Assembly (NCBI GenBank): GCA_964478125.1
Contig: CAYZGR010000009.1
Span: forward strand, 3,877-67,876
Source of the DNA: FW021-bin31 sp964478125
Lineage (GTDB): Bacteria > Bacteroidota > Bacteroidia > Chitinophagales > Chitinophagaceae
Direction of reading: 5' to 3'
Length of the DNA: 64,000 nt
The notes under the pieces were generated by a model that saw only the letters and a program-made list of their open reading frames with translations, made no database searches and was not told the DNA's origin. The position numbers and the translations under genes are program-made. Positions 7,797-16,199 of the stretch are shown one piece after another. Every line of letters starts with the position of its first letter. Positions within the stretch are counted from its first letter, which is position 1.

Positions 7797-8612
7797 TTAG
7801 TATTGTTCTTTTTCATTCGGAAAGTCTCCGGATTTTACATCTTTGATATATTGTCCGGCAGCCACTTTAATATCGGTATACAGATCCGCATAACGCCTTA
7901 AAAACCGGGGTTTAAAATCTTTATTGATCCCCAGCATATCGTGCATAACAAGCACCTGTCCGTTTACATGCGGGCCGGCGCCTATCCCGATAGTGGGAAT
8001 ATAGAGCCTGGACGTCGCCTTTTGCGCCAGAAGGGCCGGGATCTTTTCCAATACGATCGCGAAACAGCCTGATTCTTCAATCAACAGGGCATCTTTCATA
8101 AGCCGTTCCGCTTCTTCCTCTCCGGTAGCCCGTACGGCATAAGTCCCGAATTTATATATAGACTGGGGTACAAGCCCGAGATGCCCCATTACGGGAATTC
8201 CTGCAGAAACAATGCGCTTGATGGTTTCTGCCACTTCGGCCCCGCCCTCCAGTTTAATAGCGTGGGCCCCGGCTTCTTTCATAATCCTTATCGCAGAATT
8301 CAACGCTTCCTTTGAATTTCCCTGGTAAGAACCAAAAGGAAGGTCTACCACTACCAAAGCACGTTTGGCAGCACGAACCACGGATGAGGCCATAAAGATC
8401 ATCTGATCCAGCGTCATGGGTAAAGTGGTCTCGTGTCCGGCCATGACATTAGAAGCAGAATCCCCTACAAGGATTACATCCATGCCTGCATCGTCTATGA
8501 TGCGGGCCATGGAATAATCGTAGGCCGTAAGCATGCTGATGGGTTCTCCATCTGCCTTTAGTTTCTGAAGGGTGTGCGTGGTAACGCGCTTGACCTTATT
8601 ATGAACAGACAT
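7797..8612 (-). CDS. panB: 3-methyl-2-oxobutanoate hydroxymethyltransferase (ketopantoate synthase)
   Basis: Transfers a hydroxymethyl group from methylene-THF to alpha-ketoisovalerate, the first committed step to pantothenate. Metal-binding and active-site blocks are present: LVGDSASNVMAGHETTLPMT near residue 45, and VVVDLPFGSY near 92. KLEGGAEVAETI follows near 120. Length (271 residues) is normal. It sits in the run panC-panD-flippase-panB-ALDH, 40 bp downstream of the membrane-protein gene. Confidence 0.95.
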   Translation of the reverse strand: MSVHNKVKRVTTHTLQKLKADGEPISMLTAYDYSMARIIDDAGMDVILVGDSASNVMAGHETTLPMTLDQMIFMASSVVRAAKRALVVVDLPFGSYQGNSKEALNSAIRIMKEAGAHAIKLEGGAEVAETIKRIVSAGIPVMGHLGLVPQSIYKFGTYAVRATGEEEAERLMKDALLIEESGCFAIVLEKIPALLAQKATSRLYIPTIGIGAGPHVNGQVLVMHDMLGINKDFKPRFLRRYADLYTDIKVAAGQYIKDVKSGDFPNEKEQY

Positions 8613-8652
8613 ATTTTATCCTTTAAGAAGGATCGAAGTTAGGAAAAAAATT

Positions 8653-9648
8653 TTAGGGGCGGGCAGGCCTTCGTGTAAAAGGTAATGCAATCATGCTGGC
8701 CAGTCCCAGCAAAATAATGAGCCCGGTTTGAGCCAGCCAGCTCAGCCAGCCAAAGGCGAATCCATAGGCATTTCCGATCCCGTAGAGATTTAATGTTTTT
8801 TCTACTAAAAGCTGATAGGCTCCTAATCCTCCCTGTGTCAGTGCCATACCGATGCTTCCAAAGCTTAAAACTGAAAGTGCCGCATTCAAGCCTAATGAAG
8901 AAGTTGAATTGAAGCAGTAGAACCCAATAAGGATCATACATAAATAACATAACCATAAAAGAAAAGTATAGGCAAAAAATAATTTTTTTTCAGGTAGTTT
9001 TAAAGCCGTAAGAATCCCTTCTCTAATACCCTTTATCAGGTTCACCAAATTGCCATGCCAGCGGGTCTTTCGGGAAAATCGGACCGTTCCCCATATCAAC
9101 AGGCCGGCCAAAAAGAGGATCAAAATACCCCAAATCCACCTGCCGGAAAAAAAAGAATCTGTGAATCCTATCCAGATATTTCGGTAAAAGAAGTGTTTTA
9201 TTTTATCCGGCTGTGTAAAGAGGGTAAGGAGGATTACTACGAACAGCGTAAGGATGTCTATTACTCTCTCAGCCACCATTGTGCCTATTACCTGGTTTAC
9301 CGGTATGCGTTCCTGGCGCGACAAAACGCCGCAACGTACCAGTTCGCCCAGCCGCGGAACAGCGAGGTTGGCTAGATATCCGGTCATTACAGCACCAAAG
9401 ATATTCCAGATCCCCGGTTCATGGCCCAGCGGCCGGATAAGCAGGCGCCAGCGGAGGGCCCTGAAGAAATGGCTGAAAAAACCAATGATCAATATAGGAA
9501 GAAGCAACCAGTAATGGGCCTCCCGGAATACTTCGAGAATATGTTGCCATTCCCGGGTATTAAAATCTTTAACAGCCAGCCAGATAAAGAAGAGGCCAAG
9601 CGCCAGGAAGAAAATGAATTTGACGGTGCGCCCTAATGCTTTTTTCAT
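8653..9648 (-). CDS. Lysylphosphatidylglycerol synthase TM-region / flippase-like membrane protein
   Basis: A 331-residue polytopic membrane protein of the UPF0104/AglD/MprF-flippase type. About eight hydrophobic helices are visible. The family blocks FRALRWRLLIRPL, NLAVPRLGELVRCGVLS (with the conserved P-R-x-GE) and GTMVAERVIDILTL are present. Only the membrane domain is present, with no aminoacyl transferase part. Relatives move or bind lipids, but the substrate here is unknown. It is embedded between panD and panB, an arrangement I believe recurs in Bacteroidota. The genetic link does not show a role in pantothenate metabolism. Confidence 0.8.
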   Translation of the reverse strand: MKKALGRTVKFIFFLALGLFFIWLAVKDFNTREWQHILEVFREAHYWLLLPILIIGFFSHFFRALRWRLLIRPLGHEPGIWNIFGAVMTGYLANLAVPRLGELVRCGVLSRQERIPVNQVIGTMVAERVIDILTLFVVILLTLFTQPDKIKHFFYRNIWIGFTDSFFSGRWIWGILILFLAGLLIWGTVRFSRKTRWHGNLVNLIKGIREGILTALKLPEKKLFFAYTFLLWLCYLCMILIGFYCFNSTSSLGLNAALSVLSFGSIGMALTQGGLGAYQLLVEKTLNLYGIGNAYGFAFGWLSWLAQTGLIILLGLASMIALPFTRRPARP

Positions 9649-9693
9649 GAAGTCAAAATAAAATACGTTTTCTTCCCTCCATATTGCGCAGGG

Positions 9694-10038
9694 CTATAAT
9701 TTGTTTCCCGCCTTGGGGAAGATCACAGTTGGCCGGAACCCCCTGGCTTCTTCAGGAGTCATCAGCGCATAGGATATGATAATGATCAGATCATCCACAG
9801 CACATAATCGAGCCGCTGCACCATTGAGACAGATCACGCCCGACCCTTTTTCCCCTTTTATAGCGTAAGTCTCCAGCCTTGAACCATTATTTATATTAAC
9901 CACCTGAACTTTCTCATTCTCAACTATCTGTGCCGCTTCCATAAGTTCTTCATCAATGGTAATGCTCCCTATATAATTGAGGTTGGCTTCCGTTACGACC
10001 GCCTGATGGATCTTGGATTTCATTAATTCGATCTGCAT
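9694..10038 (-). CDS. panD: Aspartate 1-decarboxylase (pro-enzyme)
   Basis: Makes beta-alanine from aspartate for pantothenate. The 114-residue pro-enzyme has the self-cleavage site Gly24-Ser25 (YIGSI), which yields the pyruvoyl group. The substrate-binding Lys9 and the NGAAAR block are present too. It lies 9 bp after panC on the minus strand, so the two enzymes that make and use beta-alanine are co-transcribed. Confidence 0.95.
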   Translation of the reverse strand: MQIELMKSKIHQAVVTEANLNYIGSITIDEELMEAAQIVENEKVQVVNINNGSRLETYAIKGEKGSGVICLNGAAARLCAVDDLIIIISYALMTPEEARGFRPTVIFPKAGNKL

Positions 10039-10047
10039 GCTGCAAAG

Positions 10048-10905
10048 TTACGATAAAATGGTGTTTACAAGTATATTGTCAATGAGCCGTACACCTTCCA
10101 GCCATGCAGCTGCTAATAGAACAAGAGACTGTTTTTCGGTGAACCGGTCTACCGCTTGCAGATCTTCTGCATCCGCGAGTATCAGGTAGTCTACTTTAAA
10201 TCCTTTTTCTTCTAATTGTTTGCGGGCCGTTTCCAGCAATGCATCAAGCGGTTGCTTATCCAGGTTGGTTGAAACAAAATAAAGGGTTTTGTACAGTTCG
10301 GGAGCGGTTTTACGGGCCTCTTCTGATAACCGGATGTTTCGGCTGCTCATGGCAAGGCCGTCTCTTTCCCGCCGGATAGGTACGGCTACGATCTCTGTCT
10401 TCAGGTCCGCCAGCCTGACCAGCTTTCGGGTCATTAACAACTGTTGATAATCCTTTTGACCCATGAACATTCTATCCGGTTTGATGATCTCCAGGAACCT
10501 GGAGAGTACTTGTCCCACGCCCTGAAAATGTCCCGGGCGGTGGAGGCCTTCCGCCATCGTTTCCAGTGCTCCGAATGAATAATGTTCCAGATGTTTGAGT
10601 CCATCCGGGTAGATCTCGTTGACGGAAGGCAGAAATAAAATGTTCATTTCATGTTCCAACAATTTTTGAATATCCGAATCGGTTTGTACCGGATACCTTT
10701 TAAGATCTTGCGCATCGTTAAACTGAGTGGGATTAATGAAAATAGAACAGATCACGATATCGGTTTCTGATATTGCCCTTTCGATAAGAGCGAAATGTCC
10801 TTCATGAAGGGCTCCCATAGTAGGAACATATCCTATACGGATCTGCCGCTCCCGCAATATGCGGAGATGTCTTTTTAGAGCTGCCTTTTGTTTGAAAATA
10901 TACAT
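10048..10905 (-). CDS. panC: Pantothenate synthetase (pantoate--beta-alanine ligase)
   Basis: Joins pantoate and beta-alanine with ATP. The nucleotidyltransferase motifs are clear: VPTMGALHEGH (HIGH-like) near residue 28, MGQKDYQQL near 150, and the KMSKS-like MSSRNIRLS near 187. It is the first gene of the minus-strand pantothenate run and diverges from the GT5-like gene across a 166-bp spacer. No strict TAnnTTTG was found on its side of that spacer. Confidence 0.95.
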   Translation of the reverse strand: MYIFKQKAALKRHLRILRERQIRIGYVPTMGALHEGHFALIERAISETDIVICSIFINPTQFNDAQDLKRYPVQTDSDIQKLLEHEMNILFLPSVNEIYPDGLKHLEHYSFGALETMAEGLHRPGHFQGVGQVLSRFLEIIKPDRMFMGQKDYQQLLMTRKLVRLADLKTEIVAVPIRRERDGLAMSSRNIRLSEEARKTAPELYKTLYFVSTNLDKQPLDALLETARKQLEEKGFKVDYLILADAEDLQAVDRFTEKQSLVLLAAAWLEGVRLIDNILVNTILS

Positions 10906-11023
10906 TCGGAGATTTCAGATTGGGTTCTTCTTTTATGTTTTTTTTAACAAGCTTTTTAAGCCTGTAAGAGGTTCAGATTCAGGCTGGTTCTGCAATTATC
11001 ACGCTAATATCCAAAAAAATCGG

Positions 11024-11031
11024 TAACTTTG
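11024..11031 (+). promoter_or_regulatory. -7 promoter element (TAACTTTG) for the GT5-like gene
   Basis: A perfect TAnnTTTG 40 bp upstream of the ATG at 11072. The predicted transcript starts near 11038. The -33 part is not obvious. Confidence 0.55.
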
Positions 11032-11071
11032 CAGCGGTTTTTAATTATTGACTTCCCAATTTTAGCTTTTA

Positions 11072-11893
11072 ATGATTACCAATAACAAGAAGCGCGTTTT
11101 ATTGATTACACAAGAATTGTCCCCCTATTTAGAATTGACAGACTATGCAAAGTTATTGAATGATGTGGCTGTAAAAGCCAATGATTCGAATATGGAAGTG
11201 CGAATCATTATGCCGCGTTTTGGTGTGATAAATGAGAGAAGACACCGCCTTCATGAGGTTGTTCGGCTTTCGGGTATTAATGTCATTATCGACAATGATG
11301 ATCATCCGCTGTTGATCAAGGTGGCTTCCCTGCCGAATGCGCGCTTACAGGTTTATTTTATGGATAATGAGGACTTCTTTAAAAGAAAATTCGTGTTCCG
11401 GGATGGTAAAGGCAATTGGTTTGACGATAATATCATGCGGATGTCCTTCTTTTGTAAAGGCGCTTTGGAGACGGTAAAGAAATTTGGATGGCCTCCCGAT
11501 ATCATTCATTGTACGGGCTGGATGACCTCGCTTATTCCTTTGTTTCTAAAAACGGCTTATAAAAAAGAACCGGTCTTTTCAAATGCAAAGAGTATTTATA
11601 CCTTGCAGGAAAATTCATTTGATGAGGTATTGGATGACTCTTTTGTGAAAAAAGCCCGTATAAGTAATGCTGTAAAGGAGAAGGATCTGGCTCCGTTTGC
11701 AGAACGGACCAACAGCGCTTTAAATTTGGGAGGTTGTGCCTTCGCTGACGGAATAGCCGTCGCAGACAGCTCGGTAGATGAAAATATTCTTTCGGAAGCA
11801 GGAAAAGGGAAAGAGATCTTTCCATATACTGATGAAGAAGGTATCGCGGATCTCTATATGGATTTTTATGAAAAGCTTGCGCCTACCTCCTGA
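11072..11893 (+). CDS. Glycogen/starch-synthase-like protein, N-terminal domain only
   Basis: 273 residues matching the N-terminal half of GT5 glycogen synthases: VLLITQELSPY at the start, MPRFGVI near 48, PDIIHCTGW near 146 (compare the HxHDW region of GT5). The ADP-glucose-binding KxGGLxDV block is replaced by LTDYAKLLNDV, and the C-terminal nucleotide-sugar domain is absent. A catalytic role therefore looks unlikely. I believe similar short proteins next to pan genes and DUF4270 genes occur widely in Bacteroidota, which would argue for a conserved non-classical function rather than decay. The downstream DUF4270 gene follows after 24 bp but has its own promoter element. Confidence 0.75.
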   Translation: MITNNKKRVLLITQELSPYLELTDYAKLLNDVAVKANDSNMEVRIIMPRFGVINERRHRLHEVVRLSGINVIIDNDDHPLLIKVASLPNARLQVYFMDNEDFFKRKFVFRDGKGNWFDDNIMRMSFFCKGALETVKKFGWPPDIIHCTGWMTSLIPLFLKTAYKKEPVFSNAKSIYTLQENSFDEVLDDSFVKKARISNAVKEKDLAPFAERTNSALNLGGCAFADGIAVADSSVDENILSEAGKGKEIFPYTDEEGIADLYMDFYEKLAPTS

Positions 11894-11905
11894 ATTTCCG
11901 AAAAC

Positions 11906-11913
11906 TAATTTTG
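11906..11913 (+). promoter_or_regulatory. -7 promoter element (TAATTTTG) before the DUF4270 gene
   Basis: A perfect TAnnTTTG only 4 bp before the first ATG (11918). A start 7 nt downstream would be near 11920, which would make ATG 11924 the start of a leaderless message. Confidence 0.4.
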
Positions 11914-11917
11914 TTTT

Positions 11918-13330
11918 ATGCAAATGAACAAGCTAAAAAGGATAAGCATGCTTTGCTTGTCTTTAGTTATAGCCCTTTATGTCCTGCAGAGTTGCAACGA
12001 ATCTACCATCTTAGGCGGATCCATTGCTCATGGGAATGGCGATACACCGGCCATGGAAACGGACACTTTTACCGTTCGAACCCGAACCATTTTTCGCAAC
12101 CAGGATTCAGCATACGGTACCACCACGACTAATGTAACCGCGGGCACCATTAACAGCGATCCCACTTTTGGAAAAACAGTGGGCATGGTTTATTTGCAAC
12201 TCGGCCTGCCTTCTGCATCGGCTTCTTTCTCCGGCCCGGCTCCGGTTTTGGATTCTGTGGTACTTTCTTTGAGATATGCAGGCTATTATGGCGATTCGAT
12301 GGGAGCACAGACCTATACGATATACAGGATCGTGGATACGGCCTTCTCCGATACGTCCTTGAAGTACTATATTCATCAACAATTTGATATTGACAGATCT
12401 ACCCCTTTAGGAACGGCTACTGTGACGCCGAAGGGCCTTGGAGATTCCGTGTCCATATACGGCGTCAAAGAACCTGCCCAGTTGCGGATAAAGCTGAACC
12501 AGGCTTTTGGCAATACATTGCTTCACCAGGATAGTGACGGAGCGTTGGCTAACGATTCTGCGTTTCATCGATGGTTAAAGGGCCTTGCTCTGGTTCCGGA
12601 TAGCACCACTGCAGGCAGAAACTCATTGATGTATTTTGAATTAAACAACACTTATACGGGAATGACGGTATTCTATAAAAACAGTACAACGGATTCCTTA
12701 ACGGTTTATTTCCCGTTCAAGGCCCAAACAGGCGTTTGGTCTAATTATATTCAACACAATTTTGAGGGGTCAAAAGTAGCTGTTCACCTGCAGGATTCTG
12801 CCAACGTATCGGACTCTGTTATTTTCCTTCAGGATCAGTCAGGCTTATATGCCGATATCCATTTCCCTTATTTACAGGACTTCCCTCCTGCCTTAATTAA
12901 TAAAGCAGAACTCATCCTCACCCAGGTGGATGATCCGGGAAATGCAACTTTTCAGTCGCCCTATGAACTCTTCTTATGGCAATATGAAAATGCGGAGAAA
13001 GATTCTTTGGGATATGTTGTGGATGCAGGCGTATCCTTCAGTTCTATATATGGGACGCAGTTTACCAACATGAATTATTTTGGTGGATTGGCAAAAATGA
13101 TTACCAATAAAGAGGGTAAAAAAGTAGTTCAGTATCGATTTAATATTACACGCTATCTGCAGCATCTGCTTACGCCCACTGCTTCTGACAAAGAAACCAA
13201 CTACGGGTTCCGGCTTGGAATTATGGATCCATTGGAAAGGGGACGCGACGTCGGCCGTGTCGTTTTAGGAGGAGGCAACCATTCTACGTATTCCATGAAG
13301 CTACATGTGGTATTTACAAATATTCAATAA
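11918..13330 (+). CDS. DUF4270 family outer-membrane lipoprotein
   Basis: About 470 residues beginning with a lipoprotein signal. A hydrophobic stretch ends in LQSC, with the lipidated Cys near residue 26. The TILGG motif shortly after the Cys and the repeated beta-strand pattern (LDSVVLSL, INKAELILT, YGFRLGIMDP) are those of DUF4270, a Bacteroidota-specific surface lipoprotein family of unknown role. It follows the GT5-like gene closely. The start is either ATG 11918 or ATG 11924; the latter fits the promoter element at 11906-11913. Confidence 0.82.
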   Translation: MQMNKLKRISMLCLSLVIALYVLQSCNESTILGGSIAHGNGDTPAMETDTFTVRTRTIFRNQDSAYGTTTTNVTAGTINSDPTFGKTVGMVYLQLGLPSASASFSGPAPVLDSVVLSLRYAGYYGDSMGAQTYTIYRIVDTAFSDTSLKYYIHQQFDIDRSTPLGTATVTPKGLGDSVSIYGVKEPAQLRIKLNQAFGNTLLHQDSDGALANDSAFHRWLKGLALVPDSTTAGRNSLMYFELNNTYTGMTVFYKNSTTDSLTVYFPFKAQTGVWSNYIQHNFEGSKVAVHLQDSANVSDSVIFLQDQSGLYADIHFPYLQDFPPALINKAELILTQVDDPGNATFQSPYELFLWQYENAEKDSLGYVVDAGVSFSSIYGTQFTNMNYFGGLAKMITNKEGKKVVQYRFNITRYLQHLLTPTASDKETNYGFRLGIMDPLERGRDVGRVVLGGGNHSTYSMKLHVVFTNIQ

Positions 13331-13337
13331 AGTATTT

Positions 13338-13345
13338 TACTTTCG
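13338..13345 (+). promoter_or_regulatory. Possible -7 promoter element (TACTTTCG) for metK
   Basis: One mismatch (T to C) from TAnnTTTG, 41 bp upstream of the metK ATG. It lies in the only intergenic space available to a metK promoter. Confidence 0.35.
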
Positions 13346-13386
13346 CTCTGCAATTCAGTTAACTCATTTTATAAATTTTTATAGAA

Positions 13387-14649
13387 ATGTCTTATTTGTT
13401 CACTTCAGAATCTGTTTCTGAAGGCCATCCCGATAAAATAGCAGACCAGATATCGGATGCTTTAGTTGATCATTTTTTAGCTTTTGACCCTGATGCCAAG
13501 GTGGCTTGTGAGACGCTGGTAACTACCGGACAGGTGGTCCTGGCGGGAGAAGTCAAATCGACTACCTATCTGGATGTCCAGAAAATAGCGCGTAGCGTAA
13601 TTAAAAAAATTGGCTACACAAACAGCGCTTATATGTTTGAGGCTGATTCGTGTGGCGTTTTGTCTGCCATTCATGAACAATCCGCCGATATCAGCAGAGG
13701 GGTAGACCGGGAAAATAAAGAGGAGCAGGGGGCCGGAGACCAGGGAATGATGTTTGGATATGCCACCAATGAGACGGAAAATTTTATGCCCCTGTCTCTG
13801 GATCTTTCTCATAAGCTGCTGAAGGAATTGGCCGCCTTGCGCCGGGAGAAAAAGGAGATAACCTATCTCCGTCCGGACGCAAAATCTCAAGTCACCATCG
13901 AATACAATGATGAGGGAAAGCCGGTACGTATTGACAGTATCGTTGTTTCGACCCAACATGATGAGTTTGACAGTGATGAAAAAATGGCACAAAAGATTAA
14001 AGAGGATATGATCCATATTCTTGTGCCGCGTGTCAAAAAACAACTCCCCGGGGATCTGCAAAAATTATTTAGTGATAAAGTTAAATATCATATCAACCCT
14101 ACCGGGAAATTTGTTATAGGAGGGCCTCATGGAGATGCGGGTATCACCGGAAGAAAGATTATCGTCGATACCTATGGAGGAAAGGGCGCACATGGAGGAG
14201 GCGCGTTCTCGGGAAAAGATCCTTCAAAAGTGGATCGTTCTGCCGCCTACGCCGCGCGCCATATGGCCAAAAACCTGGTCGCTGCAGGTGTGGCGGATGA
14301 AGTTCTTGTCCAGGTGTCTTATGCAATTGGTGTGGCAGCGCCGACGGGTATTTATGTGAACACCTATGGTACTTCAAAGGTGCGGCTAAGCGATGGGGCC
14401 ATTGCTGCCAGGCTTAAAGAACTTTTCGATATGCGTCCCTATGCGATTGAGAAGCGGCTAAAACTGAGGAACCCTATCTATTCAGAAACGGCGGCTTACG
14501 GACACATGGGCAGAGAGAATGTTGTGGTTACTAAAACCTTTGAAACCCCTGAAGGGAAAAAGAAAGCTATCGAGGTAGAGTTGTTTACCTGGGAAAAGCT
14601 GGATTTCGTAGACCAGATCAGGGAAGCCTTTAAGCCTCATTTTGCCTGA
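13387..14649 (+). CDS. metK: S-adenosylmethionine synthetase
   Basis: Makes SAM from methionine and ATP. All three family domains are present in 420 residues. Hallmarks are TSESVSEGHPDKIADQISDA at the N-terminus, GAGDQGMMFGYA near 117, and the C-terminal GGPHGDAGITGRKI then HGGGAFSGKDPSKVDRSAAY. SAM feeds several enzymes in this window (CobA, TrmN6, QueA, the membrane methyltransferase). Confidence 0.97.
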   Translation: MSYLFTSESVSEGHPDKIADQISDALVDHFLAFDPDAKVACETLVTTGQVVLAGEVKSTTYLDVQKIARSVIKKIGYTNSAYMFEADSCGVLSAIHEQSADISRGVDRENKEEQGAGDQGMMFGYATNETENFMPLSLDLSHKLLKELAALRREKKEITYLRPDAKSQVTIEYNDEGKPVRIDSIVVSTQHDEFDSDEKMAQKIKEDMIHILVPRVKKQLPGDLQKLFSDKVKYHINPTGKFVIGGPHGDAGITGRKIIVDTYGGKGAHGGGAFSGKDPSKVDRSAAYAARHMAKNLVAAGVADEVLVQVSYAIGVAAPTGIYVNTYGTSKVRLSDGAIAARLKELFDMRPYAIEKRLKLRNPIYSETAAYGHMGRENVVVTKTFETPEGKKKAIEVELFTWEKLDFVDQIREAFKPHFA

Positions 14650-14769
14650 TCTTCTTTACCGCGGAGAAAGGGGTATTCTGGTAAAGCTGCATAATTAATA
14701 ATTTGATAAAATAGATAAGAAATATCCGGATCATGTGGTAAAAGAGGGCTGTCTTTTTAAATAAACGCT

Positions 14770-14777
14770 TACATTTG
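14770..14777 (+). promoter_or_regulatory. -7 promoter element (TACATTTG) for the hypothetical gene at 14810
   Basis: A perfect TAnnTTTG. Initiation near 14784 rules out the longer reading from 14780 and supports ATG 14810 as the start. Confidence 0.55.
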
Positions 14778-14809
14778 CGTTGTGTAGAAAAAGAGAAAGG
14801 AGGCAGGAT

Positions 14810-15385
14810 ATGCATGAAATAGAGCCCTTTTTTAACTGGAGGCATCTTTATACCGCCGAAGAGGATGAACACTCTCCATTTTATGGTAAACAATATAACG
14901 AGTTTGCCTATACTCAGAAGATCTATAATTATTATATTCATCCGCAATGGGATTATTTCGGATCGGAAAATCTTTATCTGAAAATCCTGTTTACCGATTA
15001 TCAGTATCACTTTTCTATCATTGAGTTGATTGGAGAATGGAACGACTGTATAGAAAACGATATCATGATTCTGAAAAGAGAGATTATTGACGCTCTCACC
15101 AATCAGGGGATCAGTAAATTTATTCTCATTTCGGAAAATGTGCTTAATTTTCATAGTTCCGACGATTGTTATTATGAAGAATGGTGGGAGGACATCGCCG
15201 ACGAAGGGGGATGGATCGTCTGCTTAAACATGCCTGAACAAACTGCACGAGAATTTATTGATTCCGGCTTGAACCGTTATGTTAGCCTTATCGAGAATGA
15301 TCACTGGCGTACTTTTACGCCCTTAAACTTGTTCCAACTGATTGATGATCAGATCATCAAAGTACTCGATGGGGTTAACCGATAA
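14810..15385 (+). CDS. Conserved-looking hypothetical protein, acidic and aromatic
   Basis: A 191-residue soluble protein that I do not recognise as a characterised family. It begins MHEIEPFFNWRHLY and is rich in W, Y, D and E (for example DCYYEEWWEDIADE), with no signal peptide or membrane segment. It has its own TACATTTG promoter and a GGAGG-like site before the ATG. The next gene is the sdh operon, which has a separate promoter. The regular codon structure and promoter make it a real gene. No function is proposed. Confidence 0.75.
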   Translation: MHEIEPFFNWRHLYTAEEDEHSPFYGKQYNEFAYTQKIYNYYIHPQWDYFGSENLYLKILFTDYQYHFSIIELIGEWNDCIENDIMILKREIIDALTNQGISKFILISENVLNFHSSDDCYYEEWWEDIADEGGWIVCLNMPEQTAREFIDSGLNRYVSLIENDHWRTFTPLNLFQLIDDQIIKVLDGVNR

Positions 15386-15396
15386 GGTTATCTTTT

Positions 15397-15428
15397 TTTG
15401 ACAAATTCCCATTTCTGCTGTAAGTTTG
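15397..15428 (+). promoter_or_regulatory. sdh operon promoter (TTTG, 20-bp spacer, TAAGTTTG)
   Basis: TTTG at 15397-15400 and TAAGTTTG at 15421-15428 form the best two-part sigma-A promoter in the window. Transcription should start near 15435, 38 nt before the sdhC ATG. Confidence 0.7.
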
Positions 15429-15472
15429 CGACTAGTTTAGTACTTACACATCTAACAATTCAATTTTTTTTT

Positions 15473-16168
15473 ATGAAGTGGGGAAAATACTTTACTTCCG
15501 CTATCGGTAAAAAGCTGGTTATGGCGTTTACCGGAATCTTCCTTATTTTGTTTCTTATCGTACATTGCACCGCCAATTTTGCCATCTTTGTTCCGGATCA
15601 GGGGGCTACCTTTAATAAGGTATCTCACTTTTTAGGTAAAAATTGGATTGTACATATTCTGGAGGTGGGGCTTTTTGCCGGCTTTATAATCCATATCATT
15701 CAGGGGCTTGTATTGACCAAACAGAACAAAAGCAAGAGGCCGATAAAATATGCAGTAACCGATCGTAAAAGTACCAGCAAGTGGTATTCCCGTTCAATGG
15801 GCTTACTCGGTATTTTAATTTTACTCTTCCTAATCATTCATCTGAGTGATTTTTGGATCCACACCCGCTTTGGAAGTATCTTTGGCGGGGTAAAAGAAGT
15901 AGACTACCAGGGAAAAGCCGTGGATGATCTCTATGGAAAGATGAAAGAGGTATTTAGCCATTTGTGGATTGTAATAATATATATCATAGGGGTGATTGCC
16001 CTGGGATTTCATCTGGCGCATGGTTTCCAAAGCGCTTTTAGAACACTGGGAATGACTTCCTCCAAGTATATTTCAATTGTAAAAGGCGTCGGGATCGCTT
16101 TTTCTATAATTGTTCCGATCCTTTTTGCTCTTATGCCTATAGCTATGTACTTCAATTGGATAAGTTAA
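15473..16168 (+). CDS. sdhC: Succinate dehydrogenase cytochrome b558 subunit
   Basis: The membrane anchor of a type B succinate:quinone oxidoreductase, in which one five-helix subunit binds two hemes and no SdhD exists. The 231 residues show five hydrophobic segments. Candidate heme-ligand histidines are in LIVHCTAN, VHILEV/IHIIQG, IIHLSDF and GFHLAHGFQSA. ATG 15473 follows the operon promoter; the upstream reading from 15398 is excluded by that promoter. It is first in sdhC-sdhA-sdhB. Confidence 0.93.
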   Translation: MKWGKYFTSAIGKKLVMAFTGIFLILFLIVHCTANFAIFVPDQGATFNKVSHFLGKNWIVHILEVGLFAGFIIHIIQGLVLTKQNKSKRPIKYAVTDRKSTSKWYSRSMGLLGILILLFLIIHLSDFWIHTRFGSIFGGVKEVDYQGKAVDDLYGKMKEVFSHLWIVIIYIIGVIALGFHLAHGFQSAFRTLGMTSSKYISIVKGVGIAFSIIVPILFALMPIAMYFNWIS

Positions 16169-16199
16169 GCTAAATGAATTCACTTTATATTTGAATCGT

